A DNA stretch of 64,000 bases, from assembly GCA_028023455.1 (NCBI GenBank), contig JAQFVV010000001.1:25533401-25597400 (forward strand), given 5' to 3'. The position numbers and the translations under genes are program-made. The notes under the pieces were generated by a model. The model saw only the letters and a program-made list of their open reading frames with translations, had not been told where the DNA came from and searched no databases. Origin of the DNA: Epiperipatus broadwayi (taxonomy: Eukaryota > Onychophora > Udeonychophora > Euonychophora > Peripatidae). This document shows, piece by piece, positions 9,305-20,310 of the stretch (position 1 is its first letter; each line of letters opens with the position of its first letter).

Positions 9305-11417
9305 CAATCATGTGATAACAACTCAAGGCTATCTAACATGTATCCTCAATCTTTTGTCAAGGCACCTATAAATTAAAAGATTGAAGATTCATGGTTTAGA
9401 TAGGTTTACATTTAAAATGACCTAGCTTTATGCAATATACATAATATTAGATGCTGAACTTATTTTAGCAATAAAATCCATGCAGTGAGATATTATTCAA
9501 ATATTAAGATTTCTTTAAAATAATCAACTTAATTAAGAGTATCTTCTATTGACTTGTAAGATCTAGTATTTTATAATAGGCAGTTGGAGAAGAGTTTGCT
9601 CCACAATTAGTTATTTAAAATACGTTTTCATCTATTTTACCAGCAGTGACTAGAAACTGTTTCTAACATAAGCAATGTTTTTCTGAATTCTTTAGTTGTC
9701 TTTTTTTATTTATTATTTTTTTATCTCAATATTTTCCATTACTTATACTAGGATAGAACTTCATCAATCATAAGATTTTCATGTAATTATATTTCCGTAC
9801 TAAATATGACAATGCTAACTAAGGCAATTCATTTCCATCCTTTAATTACAGACATAGCAATTATACTTTATTAATTGAAATGTGTAATATATGCGCACAT
9901 ACATAAGTATATATAAAATTTCCCTAAGTACAATCAAAATTATTAACTTTTATTTTAAAGTTTGAATTATACAACCGAATTAGGTAAGCACTTTTAGAAA
10001 TCTTTCTTTGACTTTTAATTACTGTATAAATAAATAATCACCAATACATTGCTTTTAATTTATTTTGTAAATTATTAACTGGAGTTTAGAAAGCTTTTAT
10101 AAAGAGAGATCTAGAACAATTAAGTATATAAAAGCAATTTTAAAATTAGTATCGACATTTTCTTTAAAAAACCCAACAAATTCCTGACCATCCACGAACT
10201 TTTATTTGATGTTACATAATACTGTGTAGAATGTATTATCACATAATTGCTACCCTAAATTAAGCATTTAATTTAATTTGTTTTATAATTACTATTATAA
10301 TTTTTCTCCACAATTTGAAATGTGAAACGTTTAATCCTCCAGCTGCAATGCGCTGATGGATCCATAAAGAATACACATATTTATTGACGTATCATATACA
10401 AATGATATTTAAACAATTAATTGAATTAGTGCTAATGGTGGCGGGGAGGGGGGATAGATGTTGTTGAAAGATATATAAAAGTAATGAAATTACCAAAACA
10501 ATTTAATCCGTCACAATTTAGAACAAATATATCTCAAATTATCATAGTGATAAATGTAAATATATATGGAAAAAACAATTTAAAAATACTCTTTTTTTTT
10601 TTGTATTACCTCCCAAAAATTATAAAGCCTACAAGTTGCAATTAGATACAGAAAGAAAAAAAACGAATTAGAACAAGCTTTCGCTATACGTTTCTTACCC
10701 TTGATTTTTTTGTTCACTCTTATGAAACAAAAATGCAATTTAACTAATTATTTCACAGAATTTTTTTTTCTTAAATTATAATATATTTATAGGATATCTA
10801 TTTTAAATACAATTATTGTAAGTTAGTTAAATTTTTTTCTTCTTTTTACAAACTTCAAATCTAAATATCTTCATAATAAGTTTCGGAGATTATTCAATAT
10901 TTAGATTTACAATATATATATATCTTTAAAAAACGACTAAATAAATCAAAATAAATTTAATTAATAGATAATAATATAATGGTTAGACTTTAAGTTAATA
11001 ATAATTTTTGACCAATTATTGAATAAAATATATTTCTGTAGTTTCAAAATAATATTAACAGTAGTAATAGTTGAGATTTTCAACTTTCAGAAACATTGCA
11101 CTGAATTTAAACTAGAGATGGCAGATAAAGACTTCAAAAACAGCTGGGTTTGATTGAAATCAACAGGAAGCTATCAGATACTATGTTAAAAACTACTACA
11201 CAAATTTCTGGTACAACAAACATAAATTAACAAGTAAATTTTCAACTGAGACAAGACCATGCATAATGAAAGCAAAGAATACAAAAATATTTAAAAATTA
11301 ATTTCAATAACGCCATAATATGCAGTGTATTAGTATACCCTATTTCAGTTATATGCTATCCAAATAAATATTTGTAAACAAAAAATAAAAACATTAACTT
11401 TTAATAAATTTCATGGT
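9305..11417. other. AT-rich DNA with no recognisable gene
   Basis: I find no frame with a recognisable domain, no clear repeat boundary and no RNA gene. A short G-rich patch (GGTGGCGGGGAGGGGGGAT) lies at 10437-10455. Confidence 0.5.
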
Positions 11418-11917
11418 GTGGCAACATCCACTTTTCTGTCTTGGTATACAACTGTCAACGAATTCAACAAGCTTGTTGAGCTACAAGATGATTCCATTAA
11501 TCTTATTCTGATCAATCTCCCAAAGCTTAGCCTTAAATTAATGTTATCTTTTTGTCTCATTGGTGATTTTCATCAGTCACCCACATTGAGTATAAATAGC
11601 ATTTAGTCTTATGACTACTGCAACATTAATAATCACACCATAAATACAGATGTAACTCATCAAGTACCTGATTTTAGTCTCCCAAGAAAACTCTGAATGA
11701 AAATAAATAGAGTTGGAATGGACCAAGGTAGATATGATTACATGTTATAGAAGTGGGGATTTTTAGACTCATCAAACCATGAGTGGGGCAGCCCACAAAA
11801 CAGAGTTTATATTTTCAAGGAATGTCTAATTTATCAAGCCCCTGTTAACCTCTTTGCTTTGCATAACATAGAAGTGGCAGCTTTTTATTGGCGAAGAACT
11901 ATTAATATTGAGTTTTG
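11418..11917 (+). pseudogene. Decayed reading frame of unknown identity
   Basis: One plus-strand frame can be read from about 11418 to a stop at 11915-11917, about 166 codons with only three internal stops (11604, about 11694 and about 11748). That is long for such AT-rich sequence. Its composition is less biased than its surroundings: the last third reads ...KWGFLDSSNHEWGSPQ and YQAPVNLFALHNIEVAAFYW. I do not recognise the family. A (TAAA)n tail at 11938-11954 follows within 25 bases of the last stop, which would suit the 3' end of a retroposed sequence or a LINE. It could also be a host exon relic. Confidence 0.3.
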
Positions 11918-13687
11918 ATGTGCTGATAAAATATGCTAAATAAATAAATAAATTTCTTCAGCTTAAATTGAAAGCATATAATTTTATTCTTCACTTTTTT
12001 CAAATTTTCTTAACCTGCAATATTCACAAGTCATATATTATATTAGTACCAATAGTCAAATGTTCTAATTTTATATTATGTTTTAAATTAAACAAGTGTC
12101 CTTTTTAACATCTTCATAAGTATATAGCCATTTTGAAAAACAAAAACAAATTAGTAAGATTTAGCTCATGTAGTTTAAATTTTATGCACCATTTTTTTAG
12201 GAAGAGTAGTATCTCATAACACATAGTTTAAATGACTGTATTTTTTCCAACTTTTTCAGATAATAATTTTTTCTATACTTTTTAAAACAAAAATATATTG
12301 TAACTAATTATAACAATAATAAAAGGCAAATTTATTTTGTTATAATAACTAATTATAATAAAAAAATCAATTGAATCCAATTAAACAAAATCAATTTTAT
12401 TTCTTCACTTTTGTTATTTTATGACTATATTTTTTTAAAAAAATTTATACACACATTTTAATATGTATTACAAATAATGCTTATAATTAACAAAAGCAAA
12501 TCTGAAACTATATTTACATAAAACAAATACTCAGGAGCAATATTAGAAACTATTAACAATCTAAAAAATTGTAAATTTCATTGTAGTCATTGCAGGTTAG
12601 TATAATATTTCATGTAGTAAAATGTGTTCTAAGCATAAAACTAAAAGTTCTTCAAAATTTTAAAAAATTTCTAAAGTATTTTTCTTAAGAAAGAAAATAA
12701 GTTATTAATTTAATACTGGTTGGTAAAAAATTAATTATAAAACATTATTGTATTACAGCAGAAAGCTTCAAGTGTATAAAAATTGAAGTTGATAACAACA
12801 ATTAGGAATGAATGTATAAATCCTAAAATCAATACAAACTTAAAATCATCAAAACTAAAAATGCCATATTCATCTGACAATAAGATTGCTATTACATTTC
12901 CAAAGAGGACAAATTATTGGGAAAAAGAATATCATTTTTTAAGTCATGGTTAATTGCAATGAAAGTTGGACATTTAATTATTTATTTTATTAAAAATATA
13001 AAGATATAGTGCATTAACTACATATTAATTTCTGGCATAGCTGCCACATAGTGAGGAAGTTGATGACTTTTCATTTTTTATGATTGGAATTTGTAAAAAA
13101 AAAGATATTTTAGCTGCCTAAATTCTGAAATAAAACTCATATTTTTCAAGAATTAATCACTAATATATTTGTAATACTTTTGTTTTTGTTTTTTAGTAAT
13201 TTTGGCTAGGTGACAGCTTCAATTAGGGCACAATATGTATGTTCATGCTTTTTCTAACTAGCATGTGTGAATGATAAGAAAAAAATCTGCTAATTTGTTT
13301 CCAGCTTTTGAAAAAAAACTTATTCTGTCTTGCAAATGTTTTTTTTTGTAATAAAAAAAAAGTTTATTTTTCAATTTTACTTGAACACTATAAAATTTCA
13401 TAGATAAGTAGTAAATATTTTTATTATATATATATTTTTTTTGATTTTGTAAATAAAGAATATAAAGTTGCACAAGTATAATTTTTGCAAATATTTTCTC
13501 AATTTCTTTTAATCTTGAAATGTTACAATATTTTACAGTAATAATTTATTTTTTATGTTCAATTATTTGGAAGTGTAAAATTTCTATTACATATCTATAA
13601 TTTAGTAGATCAAATATTTTATTGATCTAAGTAAAAATATATATAATTTAATAAGGCAAATATAATATAATGAGTCAAATGTTTGAC

Positions 13688-13690
<3 letters not shown>
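11918..13690. other. AT-rich DNA with no recognisable gene
   Basis: Only low-complexity A/T sequence and short poly-A or poly-T runs are seen; no readable domain. Confidence 0.5.

Positions 13691-13755
<65 letters not shown>
13691..13755. repeat. (AT)n microsatellite
   Basis: An uninterrupted AT run just upstream of the Penelope-like copy at 13844. Confidence 0.95.
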
Positions 13756-13756
<1 letters not shown>

Positions 13757-13843
13757 TATATGATATATCCTTTTGTGTATATGTCCGTATTTTTGCAAAT
13801 ATAAAATTACATAAAGAAGGTAATCCTTGAGTAATGATAGATT

Positions 13844-15115
13844 TTGGTGGTTCCTTTATATATCAGTCTTCTAAATATATTGGTAAACTTTTACAAGCTT
13901 TTTAGGATTTGGAGAAAATACTATTGCTTCATCATTTGCTTTGTAAATAGTATTAAAAATTTAATTATTGATGAAAATGATATTATTGCTTCATTGGATG
14001 TTACAGAAATGTATGGATCTATTGATAGAATGAATTCATAAAAATAATTGAATATGCATTAAAAATAAAAATATTTGAAATATATGATAAAATTTATATT
14101 GACTCTTTAAAATTTTTTAATGATAACATTGTTGCATCTTTTGAAGGTCAATATTATAAAATGACCAAAGGTTGGCCTATGGGATTGCCTGTAGTTGCAC
14201 AAGTTTGCAATTTCGTTTTATCTCATATGAGAGTAATATTTTAAATATGTGTATTTTTGGAGATATTAAAATTTACAAAAGATATGTGGATGATGTTTTT
14301 GTCTGTGGAAACATTAATAGTATAAATTTGCTTATAGAGGAATTAAATAAATTGAATGGCTTGAAATGGACTATTGAAAAAGAACAGGATTATAAGATTA
14401 ACTATTTAGATTTAATGATCACAAGAGATAACAGTATATTAAATTATAAACTAATAATTAAGCATTGAAAAAGAGGATATATAAATTTTAAATCAAAAGT
14501 ACCAATGATGATAAGATGGCAAGTTTTAAATCTTTTTGTTTCGAAATGAAAAATTATGTCATTACAAAGTGATAAATTGAAAAATATTGAGATATTTGAA
14601 GGAATTGTGATGTTGGTTATAAAATGGAACAAATAAACAATACTTTAAGTAATTTAAAAAAATTATAATTTAAAAGAAATGAAGATTAATAATAAAAAAT
14701 GGATATCTATTCCATTTATTTCAAATCCACAAGTAAAATTTTTTAAGGATTTATATAAGAATGTGTTTAATGTTTCATTCTACGTTCCAAACAATATTAA
14801 CAAATTAGTTAATAATTCTAAGGATGTCATACCTATCAAGCAAAAAAGTAATGTCATATATCAAATTTTTTGTGATTGTATGCTATCATATATAGGTGAA
14901 TCTAGGTGCAACATTGAGAAAAGATTGAAGGAACACGAATTGTTATATAAGGTGTAAAAAATAAAAATAATGGTGATTTAATATCTTCTTCAGTTTTCTT
15001 TGATCATGAAAAAACATGTAAACATAAATTTAAATTTAATTTTGAAAATGTGAAAATTCTTCATGAAGAGAGAAACATAGTAAAAGAAAAATTAAAGAGG
15101 CAATTTTTATAAACA
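13844..15115 (+). pseudogene. Penelope-like element copy 3: RT palm and GIY-YIG endonuclease
   Basis: Plus-strand pieces, in order, are IASLDVTEMYGSIDR (about 13984-14030), the RT substrate-binding block KGWPMGLPVVAQVCNF (about 14167-14215), the catalytic box RYVDDVFVCG at 14281-14310 with both aspartates kept, WTIEKEQDYKINYLDLMITR (14368-14427), and the endonuclease NVIYQIFCDC...SYIGESRCNIEKRLKEH near 14845-14940. The final HEERNIVKEKL block (about 15062) is the usual Penelope C-terminus. GIY-YIG is nearly intact: IYQ stands for GIY, and YIG, Arg and the downstream E are present. At least four frame changes separate the blocks, so no full-length protein is made. It differs in sequence from the pair at the window start and is a separate family or subfamily. 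Confidence 0.8.
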
Positions 15116-15219
15116 GGAATAAAACACATTTGATAAATCGACAAGCTTCTAACATTAAAATACGAGATTCGTGGAATTTGAATTGATGACGTTTTCTTCC
15201 GCTTTTAGTTTTTGAATTT

Positions 15220-15495
15220 AATAGCAGTTGAGGCAGGTTTGAAAGTAACCGAAAGTACTTCTGCGGATTTAAAGATTGTTTGAATTGTTTATAAACCATT
15301 TAAAAATATTATTTCAATTATAATTACAATATTATTTTTAATTAACGGATATTTTTATTTATTTTATATATATATATATATAAACAATAAAAATATTAAA
15401 TATAACAGTAATTAACTTTTCTGCAGAAATACTTTTGGAAGTTGAGGAGAGTTAAGAAATTAACTGAAAATACTTCTGAGGATTTAAAGACTGTA
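15220..15495 (+). repeat. Two diverged direct repeats downstream of Penelope copy 3
   Basis: The blocks 15226-15285 and 15436-15492 share GTTGAGG, ACTGAAA/ACCGAAA and ACTTCTG.GGATTTAAAGA. They may be duplicated tail units of the Penelope-like copy. A short (AT)n lies between them and another at 15571-15591. Confidence 0.4.
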
Positions 15496-15595
15496 TATAA
15501 TAATTACCATTATATTTATTATTTATTTTTATTATAATAGCTTTTAATTAACACACCCTTTCTTTCTATTATATATATATATATATATATATTAT

Positions 15596-16196
15596 TGGTA
15601 TGAAGTGTGGCTATATGGATAGAGTTGCCCATGAGGAAGAGACTCTATTGAAAGTAAGTTAATAGATTAACCAAACATAGAATTAATCTAAATAGAATAA
15701 GAGACTTTATGTCTTTTCCAAATTTCCTTTGTTATACAAATACATTATTTCAAGAAATAACTTAATGATAAGTGCTAGCTCTTAAAATATATAAAAATAC
15801 AAGATAATAAATAATTTGATACTATATAATTTATGCTTTTTGAATACTATTTGCAAATATATATTTTAACTGATAGGATAATTATCTCTAATTCAGCAAT
15901 ACATAAAATTAATAATAATAATATTTACCATTTGTAACTGAACTATGGATTCTCATATAAAATATCTTAAATAAACCAACTTCTTATGTTATATTGATAT
16001 TAAATGTTTTGACTCATGGTGGTTTATAAACAATAGACATATATTTATAACTAATAAAAATATATACATGTGTGTGTATCTACACTTTAATGAAAAATAT
16101 TAATAAATGTTTTAACTTATTATGATTTAATCAGTCTAATGAACTGAAAATCTAAATGTTATTCATACCTTTATGGGTTGATGATGTTGTAATTTG
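15596..16196. repeat. LTR-like repeat, isolated copy
   Basis: About 600 bp that match, in the same orientation, the sequence at 35699-36275. Both start TGGTATGAAGTGTGGCTATA and end near GTTGTAA. At 35.7 kb this sequence sits immediately upstream (minus-strand sense) of a decayed Ty3/gypsy element. Here it stands alone, so a solo LTR is the simplest reading. The ends are not exact and no clear target duplication is seen because the left flank is (AT)n. Confidence 0.55.
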
Positions 16197-17224
16197 AAAT
16201 AATGATAATTATTTCTCTTAAATATATTTTGTTGATACCATTAATCCCAAAATATAAGAACTAACATCAATAATTGCAATAAACATAAATAAATTTCTGA
16301 ATAGGATTTAATAATCAATGACAGGCAAAAATTTCTTGATAAGAATATGTTTCTTAGATGTTCCACGTTATATAAATATTCTATATTAGCAGAATGTGAA
16401 AGTATGAAATATTGTTGCAAGATTTCCTATTAATAGATAGTGCAAATCATGTTAGAGGTCCCTGAAAATAATCATCCATTTATTTTTTTATAATACACAA
16501 TATATTATATGTGTCATATCATTTACACCTTTCTTAAACACTTTATTTTAAAAAAAAATGTAAATTGTATGATATGTTAAAGTAGAAAAATATATTACAT
16601 GGTAGGTTGTATATGTTTGAGCTATGCTTTTAAATATATATGTCCACGTGATTTTATTATCATAATTTTTTTAAAGAAAGATGGTGTTTTATCACTATGT
16701 TATATAATGATTATTGAACACAAAAAAATTATGCATAAACTGAAGGTCTATTTGTGTAAAACCTACCTGTCTTATATGACATATCCTGATATGATGTTCT
16801 GATATAATGATGCTAAATAGAATTAAAATTGATATTTCTCAACAGACAATCCTCTTGTACTATACATATATATTAGCACAACTACTTAACTTTCTTATTG
16901 ATATTAGATATTAATATCAAATATTTATCTATAAATTGAATATACATTCCATGAATATTTTTTGGTGAACTTAAATTTTGTTTAGAATGCAAGTTAAGCC
17001 ATTATATTTTCATTTATTTACAAGAATAGTTAATAAACTTTGAAGTTTCCATGAAGTAAACTTTCTTTAGAGAACTTCATAAATATATATGTAATGTCAC
17101 TTCAGTGATTGGATAAAGTCTGCTAAATTTCAATTTTCTTTTATGACAGGTGATTGTATATAAAAAGTGAATATGCTTTAAAAGAAAAAAAGCAATATTC
17201 TTTAGTTTTGTTTTTTTGTTGAAA
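16197..17224. other. AT-rich DNA with no recognisable gene
   Basis: No domain, RNA gene or repeat boundary is visible. A 67-codon frame at 16599 has no recognisable features. Confidence 0.45.
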
Positions 17225-17397
17225 ATAATTCACAAACTATAAATAGTCAAAATAAGAGTCATAGATCACATGACCCTATCTCTTAAGCTTGTAAGTTACA
17301 AACAGTGAGAATTGCCAATTCCTCTACAAGCTTTATGATAAATGCTTAGCCAGAGCCAGCACTTAAAATATCTCTGTCAGGAACCCCCTCCCCCAAA

Positions 17398-17442
17398 ACA
17401 CCTGACCATGGTTTCGTGCTTTGGTATTCCTCAGAGAGGTGT
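17398..17442 (-). ncRNA. Hammerhead ribozyme, family E, unit 1
   Basis: Minus strand: CUGAGGA (17434-17428), GAAA then stem III ACC-AU-GGU and C17 (17415-17404), and stem I ACACCUCU against AGGUGU with one mismatch. Stem II (AUAC..GCAC) has lost two of its four pairs. The core bases are intact but the folding is weakened. Confidence 0.65.
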
Positions 17443-17820
17443 CAGGGTAGGTTCAGACACTAGATCTAAAAATACCAACCCAAAGCCAAGCACTTATCTA
17501 AAAGTTATCTATTGAGTGGAAAATCTGAAATTTTCAGACATCTACATGTCTTCAAACCCAGCTATCCTACTCAAATAGCTATATGAAGCTGATAGATCTT
17601 CAGCCATACCATATATTAGTAGTCTTAGCAATATAAAATTGCATAAGACTTATGGCAGAGATTATAAATAGTCAAAATAAGAATCATAGATTATATGACC
17701 CTATCTCTTAAGCTTGGAAGTTATAAACAATGAGGATTGCCAATCCCTCTACAAGCTTTATGATAAATGCTTAGCCAGAGCCAGCACTTAAAATATCTCT
17801 GTCAGGAACCTCCCCCCTAA

Positions 17821-17863
17821 ACCCCTGACCATGGTTTCATGCTTTGGCACTCCTCAGAGAGAT
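17821..17863 (-). ncRNA. Type I hammerhead ribozyme, family E, unit 2, intact
   Basis: Minus strand: stem I AUCUCU (17863-17858) pairs with AGGGGU (17826-17821) through six pairs including G-U wobbles. The core is CUGAGGA (N7 = G) at 17857-17851. Stem II is GUGC/GCAU with tetraloop CAAA. GAA is followed by stem III ACC-AU-GGU and C17, giving a GUC cleavage triplet. All invariant positions are kept. Predicted cleavage falls between 17827 and 17826. Confidence 0.85.
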
Positions 17864-18237
17864 GTCAGGGTAGGTTCAGACACTAGATCTAAAAATACCA
17901 ACCCAGAGCATTTATCATGAAGCTCATAGAGGAATTGGCAATCCTCATTGTTTATAACTTACAAGCTTAAAAGATAGCATCATGTGATCTATGACTCTTA
18001 TTTTGACTATTTATAGTCTCTTCCATAAGTCTTATGCAATTTTATATTGCGAAGATTACTAATATATGGTATGGCTGAAGATCTATCAGCCCCATATAGC
18101 TATTTGAGTTGGATAGCTGGGTTTAAAAACATGTAGATGTCTGAAAAATTTAGATTTTTCACTCAATAGATAACTTTTAGATAAGAGCTTGGCTTTGGGT
18201 TGGTATTTTTAGATCTAGTATCTGAACCTACCCTGAC

Positions 18238-18280
18238 ACCTCTCTGAGGAGTGCCAAAGCATGAAACCATGGTCAAGGGT
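18238..18280 (+). ncRNA. Hammerhead ribozyme, family E, inverted half, first
   Basis: Plus strand: CUGAGGA at 18244-18250, stem II GUGC-CAAA-GCAU at 18251-18262, GAAACCAUGGUC at 18263-18274 and stem I ACCUCU against AAGGGU with one mismatch. The core is intact, with cleavage predicted after 18274. Confidence 0.75.
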
Positions 18281-18661
18281 TTGTGGGGGGGGGTTCCTGA
18301 CAGAGATATTTTAAGTGCTGGCTCTGGCTAGGCATTTATCATAAAGCTTGTAGAGGGATTGGCAATCCTCATTGTTTATAACTTACAAGCTTAAGAGATA
18401 GGGTCATGTGATCTATGACTCTTATTTTGACTATTTATAGTCTCTGCTATAAGTCTTATGCAATTTTATATTGCTAAGACTACTAATATATGGTATGGCT
18501 GAAGATCTATCAGCCCCATATAACTATTTGAGTTGGATAGTTGGGTTTGAAGACATGTAGATGTCTGAAAATTTCAGATTTTGCACTCAATAGATAACTT
18601 TTAGATAAATGCTTGGCTTTGGGTTCGTATTTTTAGATCTAGTGTCTGAACCTACCCTGAC

Positions 18662-18704
18662 ATCTCTCTGAGAAGTGCCAATGCACAAAACCATGGTCAG
18701 GGGT
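18662..18704 (+). ncRNA. Hammerhead ribozyme relic, family E, inverted half, second
   Basis: Plus strand: CUGAGAA (G8 changed to A) at 18668-18674, stem II GUGC/GCAC, then AAAA in place of GAAA, and CCAUGGUC ending at 18698. Two invariant core bases are lost, so it is probably inactive. Confidence 0.6.
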
Positions 18705-18813
18705 TTGGGGACAGAGTTCTGACAGAGATATTTTAAGTGCTGGCTCTGGCTAAGCATTTATCATAAAGCTTGTAGAGGAATTGGCAATCCTCATTGTTTA
18801 TAATTCACAAACT

Positions 18814-19440
18814 GTTTCTAGCTCTTTTAGTTTTTTTAAATATCCCTGTTTGCTTATGGTTATGCATAACTTCCTTTTGATTTTATTTACAAAATTTTAT
18901 CAAGCAATTTATTACTGTTTTCTTTTTTTTTTAACATTATTTAAAATATTAATCATTTTTACACATAATAGATTTATATAAAGTTGCCATTTCTTGTTTA
19001 TTCATAATATTCCTATCGAGATGTGTGCTTATATCCATTAATATGTATGTAGATAATGATTATTGATTTCTATTTCTGAATAGTGAGCTACTTTAATGTA
19101 TATAAAGAATTTGAACTGCATATGGCTCTGTTATGACTTCTGCTATAAGGGAATCATTTCAAATAAAGGTTTAAATGATATATTAAGTCAAAAAATTTTT
19201 TTTATAATGTATGTTTTGACTACAAAAGGAATGATATACACTTCAATGGTAGAAATCCTTTCAACTAAAGAAAAAAAAAACTACCTACATAAAATCTTTG
19301 TAAATTCTACACAAGAGATACATGCTTTCACTGATTTTATTTATATTGAATGAGCTATCCCTTGGCAATGAAAGAAAATCTTTACACAAATCACTCATGA
19401 ACATGAAGACAAAGTGATTAACTGCAAATTGACCTTGATA
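18814..19440. other. AT-rich DNA with no recognisable gene
   Basis: An 85-codon plus-strand frame at 19096-19353 has low-complexity composition and no recognisable domain, so I do not call it a gene. Confidence 0.45.
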
Positions 19441-20235
19441 ATGAATTATGTATATATATAATTAGAAACCAACCAGTAATCATGTAAACATCCACAATAA
19501 AGATAGTAATCAATATCTCTCACTGCTGTCAAGGCAACCTTCTCACCTTCCAATAGTAAGAATGAAAATTTCACTCTTTACAATGGTCCATTGAATATAT
19601 ATGGACATGTAAAAATTGCAACTTGTCGACAGAGAATGAAATATTGATGCTTGCTATTAAAAGGTGAGAAGGTTGCCTTGACAGCAGTGAGAGATATTGA
19701 TTACTATCTCTATAGTGAATGTTTAGGTGGTTACTGGTTGGTTTCTAATTACATAATTATCCCATTTAGCTTTAAGCATTATTTAACTGATTATTTATAT
19801 AATACATGAGCAATTTAGCCAAGAGGTCATCGCAGCCGCCTTGCAAGCAAGTAGTTGGTTGCAGACGGTTGTGGGTTCACATTCCGACCGATGCTATGAT
19901 ATATGAAAAAAAAATATTGCAGTGTGTGTTATAATTGACTATTTATTAATCTGCATTACAGGGACTTGTTTATTTCATGTTTAAAGAGGTTTATTTAAAC
20001 TTCATTGTATCAATATTTTATTCTCTGTGGTCAAGTTGCAAACTTTAAGTGTCCATATATATATTTAATGGACCATTAGTAATAGTGGATTTCCATTCTT
20101 GCTATTAAAAGGTGAGAAGGTTGCCTTTAGAGCAGTGAGAGATATTGATTACTATCTTTAATGTGAATGTTTAGGTGGCTACTGGTTGATTTTTAATTAT
20201 ATAATTATGCTATTTAGCTTTAAGCATCATTATTT
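19441..20235. repeat. Family F dispersed repeat, inverted plus direct copies, carrying a SINE
   Basis: The segment 19441-19560 is the inverted copy of 19640-19765 (shared block AGGTGAGAAGGTTGCCTTGA / its complement, and the end block ACTGGTTGGTTTCTAATTA). A third copy in direct orientation spans about 19770-20235. The unit matches 50995-51335 on the opposite strand. It ends in a TAATTA..(AT)n tract. I find no hammerhead core and no coding frame in it. A tRNA-like SINE interrupts the third copy at about 19818-19914. Confidence 0.7.
19818..19914 (+). mobile_element. tRNA-derived SINE with long variable arm
   Basis: The A-box-like TAGCCAAGAGG is followed by an anticodon-type hairpin with loop CTTGCAA, an extended variable region (GTTGGTTGCAGACGG) and a B-box-like GGGTTCACATTCC. 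It then ends ATATATGAAAAAAAAA. The long variable arm points to a Ser/Leu-class tRNA ancestor. The acceptor ends do not pair over seven bases, so this is not a working tRNA gene. The family F copy at 51 kb lacks it, which shows that it is an insertion. It shares its poly-A tail style with the SINE at 53175. Confidence 0.6.
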
Positions 20236-20239
20236 TACT

Positions 20240-20240
<1 letters not shown>

Positions 20241-20270
<30 letters not shown>

Positions 20271-20310
20271 ATATATATATATATTATATATATATATATA
20301 TATATATTAT
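20241..20310. repeat. (AT)n microsatellites at the outer edge of the left long LTR
   Basis: Three AT runs that probably overwrote the terminal bases of the left LTR and its flank. Confidence 0.85.

Larger units (their letters stand above)
17239..18799. mobile_element. Family E retrozyme-like palindromic array of 424-nt hammerhead units
   Basis: A 1.56-kb palindrome. The left half holds one full unit (17239-17661) and a partial one (17662-17908). The right half (from 17911) is the same sequence inverted, about two units. The ribozyme cleavage sites on the minus strand lie before 17404 and 17827 (423 bp apart). Those on the plus strand lie after 18274 and 18698 (424 bp apart). The array is bounded by a direct repeat, ATAATTCACAAACT, at 17225-17238 and 18800-18813, a probable target duplication. 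Three or four of its bases may be shared with the unit end. No protein is encoded. Tandem monomers separated by hammerhead self-cleavage sites are the hallmark of retrozymes. The head-to-head inversion is unusual. Confidence 0.8.

Noticed and set aside
19096-19353. An 85-codon host gene
   Set aside because: No domain, AT-driven composition, no neighbouring exon-like frames and no splice context.
19810-19900. A tRNA gene with long variable arm
   Set aside because: There is no acceptor stem, the B box is altered, it ends in poly-A, and the related repeat at 51 kb lacks it.
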